DNA of 64,000 nucleotides from Virgibacillus subterraneus (GTDB lineage: Bacteria; Bacillota; Bacilli; Bacillales; Amphibacillaceae): the NCBI RefSeq assembly GCF_900110695.1, contig NZ_FOEH01000005.1:62001-126000 (forward strand), written 5' to 3'. Position numbers and translations under genes: made by a program. Under the pieces are notes generated by a model. The model had not been told where the DNA came from, searched no databases, and was given only the letters and a program-made list of their open reading frames with translations. Shown here in pieces: positions 45,383 through 52,678 of this stretch (the stretch's first letter is position 1; each line of letters starts with the position of its first letter).

Positions 45383-46867
45383 ATGGATAAGGATAATCAA
45401 TCAACCAAATATGAGTATTTAGCTGAAGATCCCAATGTGAAAGTCATGCCTATTATGCTTTCTTTAATCATTGGGGCATTCTTTGCGATTTTAAATGAGA
45501 CATTACTTAATATTGCTCTGTCAACATTAATGGATGAGTTCGGTATTTCTGTAACTACTGTCCAATGGATGGCAACAGGGTTTTTGTTAGTAATGGGAGT
45601 TGTCACACCAGCATCGGCAGTATTATTGCAATGGTTTTCGACAAGGCAGTTATTTTTGGGAACGATGGTGATATTTTCGATTGGAACGGCGATTTGTGCT
45701 GCCGCTCCTACGTTTCCTGTTCTATTGGCGGGCAGGTTAATTCAAGCGATTGGAACTGGGCTGCTTATACCCATCATTTTTAATGTCTTTTTATTAATAT
45801 TCCCGCCAGCACGTCGTGGGAAAGTAATGGGTTTTGTCGGCCTTGTCATAATGTTCGCTCCTGCAATTGGACCAACACTGTCAGGAGTAATTGTTGATCA
45901 TTTGGGGTGGCGTTTTTTATTTATCACAGTAATTCCATTTGCATTATTTTCTATAGCGTTTGCCTATAAATATTTGATTAATGTATCAGAAGTTACCAAG
46001 CCAAAAATAGATGTTTTATCCCTAATTTTTTCTACTGTTGGATTTGGTGGTATCGTGTTCGGTTTCAGTTCAGCAGGTGAAGGTGAGTCAGGATTTCTAA
46101 ACCCTGTTGTGTTTGTTCCAATTGTCTCGGGAGTCGTGGCGCTGATATTCTTTTCAATAAGACAATTTAAACTAGAAGATCCGTTACTGAATCTACGGGT
46201 GTTTAGGTTCCCTATGTATTCACATGCAATTATCCTATTTCTAATTATAATTATGGCGATGTTTTCTTCTGAGATTATCCTGCCAATGTATATGCAAGGA
46301 CCGTTGGGAGTCACTCCAGCCACGGCTGGTTTAATCCTGCTGCCTGGAGCAATTCTGAATGGATTGATGTCACCTGTTATGGGGCATTTATTTGATAAGT
46401 TTGGCCCCAGATTATTGCTAATACCCGCTTCAGCAGTGTTATGCGGAACGATGTTTATGATGAGCAGGCTGGATATGAATACACCGATATGGATGATTAT
46501 TGTTGGGTATATCTTACTAATGCTTTCTGTCTCGGCTATGATGATGCCGGCTGAAACAAATGGCTTAAATCAGCTCCCTAAACATTTGTATCCGCATGGT
46601 ACTGCGGTAATGACGACATTACAGCCTGTTGCAGGCGCGGTCGGAGTATCTGTATTCATCAGTATTATGAGTGCAAGACAAAACAGTTATCTAACACATG
46701 CTGCTGATCCAGGAAATCCTGTTACAATAAGTGAGTCTATGGTTGCGGGTGTTGAACTTGTATACTTTATAGCATTTGTGTTAGCTATCGTCGCCTTTAT
46801 TATGGCGTTGTTTGTATATCGCGCGCAGCCGACGGAATTGGAAGATCTACCATCAAAAAGTAAATAA
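45383..46867 (+). CDS. MFS multidrug efflux permease, DHA2 (14-helix) type
   Basis: About 494 residues. I start at ATG 45383 (MDKDNQSTKYEYLAEDPNVKVMP) with AAAGGAGA 9 bases upstream; the open frame begins 48 codons earlier without a site. Fourteen hydrophobic segments; motif C GLVIMFAPAIGPTLSGVIVDHLGWRFLFIT is the antiporter signature and ETLLNIALSTLMDEF is DHA2 motif D1. Similar to LmrB/EmrB proteins that exchange protons for drugs. No EmrA-like partner and no adjacent TetR; it is unrelated to the MerR gene 460 bases on unless that acts at a distance. Confidence 0.9.
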   Translation: MDKDNQSTKYEYLAEDPNVKVMPIMLSLIIGAFFAILNETLLNIALSTLMDEFGISVTTVQWMATGFLLVMGVVTPASAVLLQWFSTRQLFLGTMVIFSIGTAICAAAPTFPVLLAGRLIQAIGTGLLIPIIFNVFLLIFPPARRGKVMGFVGLVIMFAPAIGPTLSGVIVDHLGWRFLFITVIPFALFSIAFAYKYLINVSEVTKPKIDVLSLIFSTVGFGGIVFGFSSAGEGESGFLNPVVFVPIVSGVVALIFFSIRQFKLEDPLLNLRVFRFPMYSHAIILFLIIIMAMFSSEIILPMYMQGPLGVTPATAGLILLPGAILNGLMSPVMGHLFDKFGPRLLLIPASAVLCGTMFMMSRLDMNTPIWMIIVGYILLMLSVSAMMMPAETNGLNQLPKHLYPHGTAVMTTLQPVAGAVGVSVFISIMSARQNSYLTHAADPGNPVTISESMVAGVELVYFIAFVLAIVAFIMALFVYRAQPTELEDLPSKSK

Positions 46868-47250
46868 TCAAAATCCGCTGTTCATTCGAATGGCGGCTTT
46901 GTATGTTTTTAAAAGGTTCTTTTAGTATAGTTTGGCAGCTATTGATATAAACTGTGACACCTACCAAGGATCACCAATTCGTAGTATTTAGTGTGTCTCT
47001 TCGACCTCGCAGATGGAATATACTAGCTTTCCGTAGGCTCACCACGAGCTCGCATATTCCAACTGTTGATTTAAATGGCTATAAATCCTTTTAGGACAAA
47101 GTGAGGAAAAATTAGCGAAGTGTATTTCCGCAGCGGTGTCATAGCACTCAAGTATTCTTCTACATTATGCGCAGTCCTATATCAACTACTTGTTAAGATT
47201 CATTGCTTGGAAAAAGCACAATTTTAGAAAGACATTAAACAACCATAAAA
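46868..47250. other. Gene-free region with repeat relics
   Basis: A weak hairpin follows the MFS gene (CCGC...CATTCGAATGGCGG, 46874-46895). Further on are ATTGATATAAACTG (also near 22007) and TAGCTTTCCGTAGGCTCACCACGAGCTCG, which looks like an extragenic palindrome remnant. GTCATAGCACTCA near 47149 recurs at 58419. No open frame was supported. Confidence 0.4.
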
Positions 47251-47275
47251 AACTAAAAGCTTTTAAAAATTAATG

Positions 47276-47306
47276 TTGACTCTAACGTTGCGTGATACTT
47301 TATAGT
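47276..47306 (+). promoter_or_regulatory. MerR-type promoter of the TipAS-domain regulator
   Basis: -35 TTGACT (47276-47281) and -10 TATAGT (47301-47306) are separated by 19 bp, the long spacer typical of promoters activated by MerR proteins. The spacer carries CTAACGTTGCGTGATAC, the operator type seen before Mta/TipA-like genes. Confidence 0.8.
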
Positions 47307-47330
47307 GATGATTGAAGGGAGGTTACACTG

Positions 47331-48071
47331 ATGAAAGTTAAGGAAGTTGCTGATTTGGTTGGAATTAGTGTGCGCACACTACACTATTATGATGCTATAG
47401 GATTATTATCCCCAGAGGAAACAACCCAATCTGGCTATCGTATTTATTCAAACAGTGATCTTGAAGTTCTACAGCAAATTCTATTTTTTAAAGAACTAGG
47501 CTTCCCTTTGAAAAAAATAAAAGAAATTATCAACAGTCCGTCGTTTGATCGAGAAGAAGCGCTTGAATTGCACCGTAAAATGCTTCTTGAGAAACGCAGC
47601 AGAATCGATAAAATGATTACGACGATTGATAAAACCACGCAACACTCGAAAGGAGAAATTAATATGAGTAATAAAGAAAAGTTTGCAGGCTTCGATTTCA
47701 GTCATAACCCATACGAACAAGAGGCACGTGATCGTTGGGGTGAAAAGACTGTCGATGAATCCAATGCGAAAATAGATAGGATGTCAAAAGATGAACAAAA
47801 ATTAATGGGTGAAGAATTTGATAGAATCTATCAAAAGCTTGCAGCGCTCCGTCATAAATCGCTTGAATCGGATGAAGCACAAGCAGGTATTAAGGTATGG
47901 TATGACTATTTGAACAAAATCGGAAACTATTCACTTGATGCATTCAAAGGACTTGGGCAAATGTATGTCGATGATGAACGCTTTACCAAGAACATCGATA
48001 AGTATGGTCAAGGTTTGTCAGTCTTCATGTGTGATGCCATGGCGGTATACGCTGACAGAAATAAAAAGTAG
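47331..48071 (+). CDS. MerR family regulator with TipAS antibiotic-binding domain
   Basis: 246 residues, ATG with GGGAGG upstream. Residues 1-70: MerR winged HTH (MKVKEVADLVGISVRTLHYYDAIGLLSPEETTQSGYRIYS). Residues ~75-110: coiled-coil dimer helix. Residues ~120-245: TipAS domain (FSHNPYEQEARDRWGEKTVDESNAKI ... FKGLGQMYVDDERFTKNIDKYGQGLSVFMCDAMAVYADR), which wraps drugs such as thiopeptides. It likely activates its own 19-bp-spacer promoter. Uniquely placed AAAGGAG at 47649-47655 precedes in-frame ATG 47664 at the domain border, so a separate TipAS protein may be made, as in Streptomyces tipA. Confidence 0.92.
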   Translation: MKVKEVADLVGISVRTLHYYDAIGLLSPEETTQSGYRIYSNSDLEVLQQILFFKELGFPLKKIKEIINSPSFDREEALELHRKMLLEKRSRIDKMITTIDKTTQHSKGEINMSNKEKFAGFDFSHNPYEQEARDRWGEKTVDESNAKIDRMSKDEQKLMGEEFDRIYQKLAALRHKSLESDEAQAGIKVWYDYLNKIGNYSLDAFKGLGQMYVDDERFTKNIDKYGQGLSVFMCDAMAVYADRNKK

Positions 48072-48106
48072 GTCGGTTCTATTACTATAATCGAACCTCA
48101 TCATCA

Positions 48107-48148
48107 AAAGGTGGCATGAAATATTTATTTATTTTATGCCACCCTTTG
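48107..48148. terminator. Bidirectional terminator between the MerR gene and thiE
   Basis: AAAGGTGGCAT / ATGCCACCCTTT with A/T-rich flanks. It likely ends the thi operon on the minus strand. Confidence 0.85.
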
Positions 48149-48184
48149 TATGTGGGAAACGATAGTATATATGAAGGTAAGGTT

Positions 48185-48790
48185 TTACAACCTTTGAACA
48201 GCTGTTGTTATATCATTTGCTTGGGTCACAGCTGAAATAACCGCTACACCGTCAGCCCCGGCATTTATTACAGAAGCTGCATTTTGGGTGGTTATTCCAC
48301 CAATTCCTACAATAGGAATGCTTGGAAATTGGTTTCTTAATGTTGTAATCCATTCCACACCGACTGCTGACTTTGCGTCGGGTTTTGTAGATGTATTAAA
48401 AATTGGACCAGCACCAAGGTAATTGGCCATTTGAATCGGACTATTAGATACTTCGGTTGGATTCGATACAGAAAGGCCAATGATTTTTTTAGGAAATCGT
48501 GCGCGTAGTTTTTCAACTGAAACATCATCCTGTCCAACATGGATTCCATCGGCTCCTAGAGGTTCAGCAAGGTCGATATCATCATTGACGAAAAATGCTA
48601 TTTTATGATGCGCGCAAATGTTTCTTAATTTATATCCTAACTCTAATTTATCATTTCCTTTTAATGACCCAGCTCCTTTTTCGCGAAATTGGAATGCTGT
48701 AATACCAGCTTTTATCGCTAGTTCTAAAATAAAAGCTGGATCACGATCACAATTTTGACTGCCCATTATCAAATATTTTCTTAGATTCAT
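48185..48790 (-). CDS. thiE: Thiamin-phosphate synthase ThiE
   Basis: 201 residues; ATG overlaps the thiM stop (TAATG). Joins HMP-diphosphate with thiazole-phosphate to form thiamin phosphate. TIM-barrel motifs: FQFREKGAGSLKG, FVNDDIDLAEPLGADGIHVGQDD, GLSVSNPTEV, YLGAGPIFNTSTKPDA and VGIGGITTQNA, with the diphosphate-binding Gly loops intact. Last gene of the leftward thiW-tenA-thiD-thiM-thiE operon. Length is normal (about 210). Confidence 0.95.
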   Translation of the reverse strand: MNLRKYLIMGSQNCDRDPAFILELAIKAGITAFQFREKGAGSLKGNDKLELGYKLRNICAHHKIAFFVNDDIDLAEPLGADGIHVGQDDVSVEKLRARFPKKIIGLSVSNPTEVSNSPIQMANYLGAGPIFNTSTKPDAKSAVGVEWITTLRNQFPSIPIVGIGGITTQNAASVINAGADGVAVISAVTQANDITTAVQRL

Positions 48791-49563
48791 TAATTAAGCT
48801 TCTCCAGTTTATCGACTTCAAATGATAATGCATCAATAAAATGAGGGAGAAAAGTCCCGGGTCCACTTACTTCTGAGTAGTCGGCAGCATATTCCGCAAC
48901 CAGTCCATAAAACTCAACTGCAGTTAACACCTGCTGCTCGATTGGTTCATTTGTGGTTAAACATGCAGTTAGGATGGAACCGAGCAGACAGCCAGCACCA
49001 GTTATTTTCTCAAGAATCGGATGCCCGGAATTGTTCGAAAGATATTCATTTTCTGAGCAGATAACATCCGTTTCTCCTGTGACAACGGCAGTAGTTTGAT
49101 AAGTCTCAGCAGCTTTCAAAGCTATCTCCACAGAATTTCCATCGCCTATTGATTCTACGCCTTTTGTTTCCCAGGGAATTTCTACGAGGTGTGCAATTTC
49201 GCCAGCATTTCCCTTGATGACGGTTGGCTGCACTGTATTCAGTATTTCTTTTACAACCGATGTCCGAAATGGTGTTGCCGCGACACCAACAGGATCAAGA
49301 ACCACTGGTATTCCTTTTTCATTAGCTGTTTTCCCTGCTGTGATCATTGCGGGGAGCTCCTGTGCTGTTATGGTTCCGATGTTTAAAAGTATGCCATCCG
49401 CAATGGACGCCATGTCCTTCGCTTCCTCTTCAGCTTTAGCCATGATTGGGGTTCCGCCAAAGGATAGCAAGCCATTTGCTGTAAAGTTCATCACAACTTG
49501 ATTTGTCAGATGGTGAATCAACGGACTTTGATCTCTTACTTTTTGAATAATATCTTTGTTCAT
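48790..49563 (-). CDS. thiM: Hydroxyethylthiazole kinase ThiM
   Basis: 257 residues. Phosphorylates salvaged hydroxyethylthiazole. Motifs: IHHLTNQVVMNFTANGLLSFGGTPIM (substrate pocket), VLDPVGVAATPFR, VIKGNAGEIAHL, and the ATP-site/catalytic Cys region KITGAGCLLGSILTA. It begins one base after the thiD stop region, so coupling is likely. Presence of ThiM and ThiW without thiazole synthesis genes (thiG, thiH, thiO) here points to salvage. Confidence 0.95.
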   Translation of the reverse strand: MNKDIIQKVRDQSPLIHHLTNQVVMNFTANGLLSFGGTPIMAKAEEEAKDMASIADGILLNIGTITAQELPAMITAGKTANEKGIPVVLDPVGVAATPFRTSVVKEILNTVQPTVIKGNAGEIAHLVEIPWETKGVESIGDGNSVEIALKAAETYQTTAVVTGETDVICSENEYLSNNSGHPILEKITGAGCLLGSILTACLTTNEPIEQQVLTAVEFYGLVAEYAADYSEVSGPGTFLPHFIDALSFEVDKLEKLN

Positions 49564-50367
49564 TTACCTCACCCTTTCCATGTGTTGTGCCCAATGATTT
49601 GTCGGCCCACTTCCATGACCGAGTGAAAATGAATGACGGATTGCAGCAGTGACGTAATCTTTTGCTTTTTTAACGGCCACTGGTAAAGAATCTCCTTGGC
49701 TTAAGTAGGCAGTAATGGCTGCTGAATAAGTACAGCCAGTTCCGTGCGTATTTTTTGTATCAATTCGTTTGGTTGAAAAAGTGTGTATCGAACTTCCGTC
49801 ATATAAAAAATCGATTGCTTCACCTTGCAAATGGCCACCTTTAACCAAAGATGCACCTGCTCCAAATTCGTGAACTATTTGGTTCGCAGCCTTTTTCATG
49901 TCGTCCAGTGTTTCAATTTTTTCACCCGTAATATCTTCTGCTTCAGGGATATTTGGCGTTACTAACGATGTCATTGGTAATAGTTTCTTACGTAAATAAT
50001 CCCTGGCATCTCTGGCGATTAATGGATCTCCACTTGTTGCGACCATCACCGGGTCCATAACATAAGTGATGTTTAAACCGTTAATCTTTTGAGCAATAGC
50101 CTGCATCATGTCAACGTTGGCGATCATTCCAGTCTTAAATGCCTGAAAGGGGATATCGGTCATAACAGAATCCAATTGTTGTTCAATCATTTCAACAGGG
50201 AGATGGTGCACATTCTGGACACCTGTTGTATTTTGGGCAACAACGGATGTAATGACAGACATACCGTAAGTCTTCAGTTCCTGGAAGGTTTTTAAGTCTG
50301 CTTGTATTCCGGCTCCACCACTGGGGTCAGTGCCAGCGATTGTAAGTGCGCATGGAATGCTTTTCAT
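49564..50367 (-). CDS. thiD: Bifunctional HMP kinase / HMP-phosphate kinase ThiD
   Basis: 267 residues. I start at ATG 50367, which overlaps the tenA stop as ATGA; the frame extends ten codons further into tenA but coupling at ATGA is the usual layout. Ribokinase-fold motifs: ALTIAGTDPSGGAGIQADLKTF, SVVAQNTTG, MDPVMVATSGD, TPNIPEAEDITG and NTHGTGCTYSAAITAYL (catalytic anion hole with conserved Asn-Thr-His-Gly-Thr-Gly-Cys). Makes HMP-diphosphate from hydroxymethylpyrimidine for ThiE. Confidence 0.94.
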   Translation of the reverse strand: MKSIPCALTIAGTDPSGGAGIQADLKTFQELKTYGMSVITSVVAQNTTGVQNVHHLPVEMIEQQLDSVMTDIPFQAFKTGMIANVDMMQAIAQKINGLNITYVMDPVMVATSGDPLIARDARDYLRKKLLPMTSLVTPNIPEAEDITGEKIETLDDMKKAANQIVHEFGAGASLVKGGHLQGEAIDFLYDGSSIHTFSTKRIDTKNTHGTGCTYSAAITAYLSQGDSLPVAVKKAKDYVTAAIRHSFSLGHGSGPTNHWAQHMERVR

Positions 50368-51053
50368 CGGCCAATCACCAACTCTTTCATTGGCCAATCT
50401 TCACAAGTATAGGCCATTTCCCAAAAAGCCAGCTCTAATTGGCAGCTTTTACGGAATGCTTCTTTTATCTTTTTTTGTTCATCCCGTGAAGTATTTTCAG
50501 CAAATTCATCCAAGCGGTTTCGCATTTCCATCACTATTTTGCCAAATCGTTCATCAGCATAAAAGCTGATCCATGGATAAAATGGATGATCCTTTTCTGG
50601 TTTATATTTGTTCATTAACGCATAGCCTATTTCCAAATATGTCCACGGGCAAGGGAGCAGTGCACCAATGGTTTCAGCTAAACTGCCAATTTGCGCGTGA
50701 TACATCATATGCTTAATGTAATGATCAGCAGTTGGTGGAAGCGGGTGACCTTGGAGCTCCTCGTAGCCAACCCCTATATAGTCGCAAAAGTTATGATGTG
50801 GGTGGCTTTCACTATTTAAAACAAATTGGATTTGTTCCCCAAAGAAGCGGATGTCCTCGCGCTTATTGGATTTGGAGAGAGCAATTCCATAAATTCGCAT
50901 AAATGCATTCAAATACTCAAAATCTGCTTTAATATAATGCGCAATTGATTCGTTGGGAACATCTTTTTTTCCAATACCATCGACAAATGGGTGATTAAAT
51001 ATTGCTTGAAAAATATCTTGGTTCTCATCTCTTAATTGTTGTGTGAATGACAT
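50364..51053 (-). CDS. tenA: Aminopyrimidine aminohydrolase TenA (thiaminase II)
   Basis: 229 residues, ATG with TGGAGG upstream. Converts aminomethylpyrimidine from degraded thiamin to HMP. The nucleophile Cys135 is in LLPCPWTYLEIG and the partner Glu is in SCQLELAFWEMAYTCEDW near residue 207. FMRIYGIALSKSN, YHAQIGSLAETIGAL and YPWISFYADERF are family blocks. It is preceded by its own TPP riboswitch (51102-51216), and its ribosome site GGAGG can be masked by AGCTTCC at 51074-51080. Confidence 0.94.
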   Translation of the reverse strand: MSFTQQLRDENQDIFQAIFNHPFVDGIGKKDVPNESIAHYIKADFEYLNAFMRIYGIALSKSNKREDIRFFGEQIQFVLNSESHPHHNFCDYIGVGYEELQGHPLPPTADHYIKHMMYHAQIGSLAETIGALLPCPWTYLEIGYALMNKYKPEKDHPFYPWISFYADERFGKIVMEMRNRLDEFAENTSRDEQKKIKEAFRKSCQLELAFWEMAYTCEDWPMKELVIGR

Positions 51054-51060
51054 AACAAAG

Positions 51061-51216
51061 CCTCCAATGATTTAGGAAGCTACTAGGGGATAAAAGTAGA
51101 TTACTAGAGGTACAGAATGCGGCCCTCAACCACTTCCCTGCGCAGGCATTATCCAGATCAGGTTCCAAGGGACAAGGAATATTTCCGTTTCTCAGCCAGT
51201 ACAGCGCCCCTAGTAG
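51061..51216 (-). promoter_or_regulatory. TPP riboswitch before tenA, apparently translational
   Basis: On the minus strand: CTACTAGGGG (51216-51207), ACTGGCTGAGAAACGGAAAT, CCCTTGGAACCTGATCTGG, ATAATGCCTGCGCAGGGAAG; the THI core (CTGAGA, ACCTGATCTGG, GCGCAGGGAA) is complete. P1 closes with CCTCTAGTA (51110-51102). A second complement of the 5' strand, CCCCTAGTAG (51089-51080), follows, then AGCTTCC, which pairs with the tenA ribosome site GGAGGCT. There is no terminator, so control is probably on translation. Confidence 0.92.
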
Positions 51217-51222
51217 TTTTTC

Positions 51223-51714
51223 CTATATTTTATTTTGAACTAGTCTTTCCTGATTAACACGTGAAATAACAAACCAGCCTATCAATGCTCCAGTAACACT
51301 GCTAATAAGAAACGACGGTATAAAGAACAAAGCACCAGCTGAACTACCCATCAATAGCTTTGCAAATGGAACAGCAAAAAGTGCTCCGATGATTCCGGTA
51401 CCAATTGCCTCTCCCACAGCAGCTATGGCTTTTTTATGAGTCTTCTGAAACAAGTATCCAGCTAGAAATGCTCCAATCATGCCGCCGGGAAACGCCAGTA
51501 ATGTACCAAGTCCAAGCATGTTACGGAGCAGTCCAATCATAAATGCAATACCGACTGCTGGACCAGGCCCAAGTGTTACTGCGGCCATGACATTGACGGC
51601 ATGCTGGACAGGATAGGCTTTTGCCACGCCTACTGGAAACCAAAGTAACTGTGCACCCAATGTACCTATTGCCACAAAAACTGCCATTGTCGTAAGTAAT
51701 CGAGTTCGGTTCAA
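51223..51714 (-). CDS. thiW: ThiW, thiazole transporter S component (ECF type)
   Basis: 163 residues from a TTG start with AAGGAGG 5 bases upstream. Five or six hydrophobic helices with the ThiW motif KAYPVQHAVNVMAAVTLGPGPAVGIAFMIGLLRNMLGLGTLLAFPGGMIGAFLAGYLF. It binds hydroxyethylthiazole and needs an EcfAA'T energising module encoded elsewhere. First gene of the thiamin salvage operon, under a TPP riboswitch with terminator. Its stop codon lies directly before the second riboswitch. Confidence 0.92.
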   Translation of the reverse strand: MNRTRLLTTMAVFVAIGTLGAQLLWFPVGVAKAYPVQHAVNVMAAVTLGPGPAVGIAFMIGLLRNMLGLGTLLAFPGGMIGAFLAGYLFQKTHKKAIAAVGEAIGTGIIGALFAVPFAKLLMGSSAGALFFIPSFLISSVTGALIGWFVISRVNQERLVQNKI

Positions 51715-51748
51715 TCAAATCCTCCTTTCCGTGAAAGGGGCGGGTACG

Positions 51749-51780
51749 AAAAAAGCCAGATCCATTAATGGACCTGGCTT
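51749..51780 (-). terminator. Riboswitch-linked terminator before thiW
   Basis: On the minus strand AGCCAGGTCC ATTAAT GGATCTGGCT then TTTTTTC. It lies between the upstream TPP aptamer and thiW, so it serves as the expression platform. Confidence 0.88.
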
Positions 51781-51811
51781 GAAATAGCTGATATAAATAA
51801 GTATATCGTCA

Positions 51812-51912
51812 GTCTACTTCCCTCCGCTGGTATTAACCAGATCAGGTCCGTAAGAGTCAGAAAGCTTATACGTGCTTTCCTCTCAGCCCTCGATTTTGGG
51901 CACCCCTAGTAG
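51812..51912 (-). promoter_or_regulatory. TPP riboswitch before thiW (transcriptional)
   Basis: Minus strand: CTACTAGGGGTGCCC, GGGCTGAGAGGAAAGC, TCTTACGGACCTGATCTGG, TTAATACCAGCGGAGGGAAGTAG. All conserved THI-box segments are present, with an extra hairpin of variable sequence (AAAGCACGTATAAGCTTTC). Followed by an intrinsic terminator. Confidence 0.95.
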
Positions 51913-52007
51913 TAATTATTAAAATATTAAGTTTTCAATTTAAGGATAACAAAAGAAATCACTTTTGTCATGGTTTATTTCAGGTTCATGAAGATAGTAA
52001 AGAAAAG

Positions 52008-52361
52008 TCATGTTTCCATTTCAATGGCTTCCTGAATTAAAGCAGAAAATTTTCTGGGTTGTATATCATCGAGTTGCTTAACTCTGATATGACGCATTTT
52101 TTTGCCAGTTCCTTCAAGCAGGTTATCCTTATCCTTAAGTGAGGCACCGAAGTAGAAACCGAGATTAACATGATTCTGTGCAGTCTGAAGATAGCATACA
52201 AGACCATTCTCTAGATAACATGGCTTTCCCCATTTCATTTCTTCAGTTATATTGGGAGACGTTTGAAAAATAACCTCCCGCAGTCTTACGGTAATTTCCT
52301 TTGTATGCTCATTTAAATTTTCAATGAATTGATCTACTTCTTTAGTTTGGATTGGTTCCAT
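52008..52361 (-). CDS. DUF1801 family protein (YdhG/Fra-like)
   Basis: About 117 residues. I start at ATG 52361 (MEPIQTKEVDQFIENLNEHTKEI) because AAAGGAG is well spaced before it; the frame extends 12 codons more. Conserved blocks: EEMKWGKPCYLENGLVCYL, VNLGFYFGASLKDKDNLLEGTGKKMRHIRVKQLDDI. In B. subtilis a member (Fra) acts as an intracellular iron chaperone, and others are annotated only by fold. The function here cannot be fixed. Confidence 0.85.
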   Translation of the reverse strand: MEPIQTKEVDQFIENLNEHTKEITVRLREVIFQTSPNITEEMKWGKPCYLENGLVCYLQTAQNHVNLGFYFGASLKDKDNLLEGTGKKMRHIRVKQLDDIQPRKFSALIQEAIEMET

Positions 52362-52407
52362 GCTTTTTGACTCTCCTTTTATATTATTGTTCTTCATAAC
52401 TGTAGTA

Positions 52408-52537
52408 AGCGGACACAGGGTAAGCTATTTCTGCAAAAAAGTGCTTTTTCTGTAATATGCGATCACCGGATACCTTATATCACACATATCTAAGGAAAAA
52501 GTGCTGTTTTTGTCAAATAAGGGCTCTGGTGTCCGCT
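52408..52537 (-). repeat. MITE-like element, family B (solo copy)
   Basis: 130 bp from AGCGGACAC to GTGTCCGCT, perfect 9-bp terminal inverted repeats. It is not inside a family A repeat, which shows that B is a separate element. No open frame. No clear target-site duplication was identified. Confidence 0.75.
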
Positions 52538-52678
52538 GTGTAATTTTAGACAGTATAACCTGGTATCATGATGATCCTCGTCCTTTATATATTTTTCACC
52601 AAAATGATATCAAATCCCTTTAATTTCAGAGTAATTATATTAAAATTATATCTATATTAAGAATCGAGGTGGATTTTT

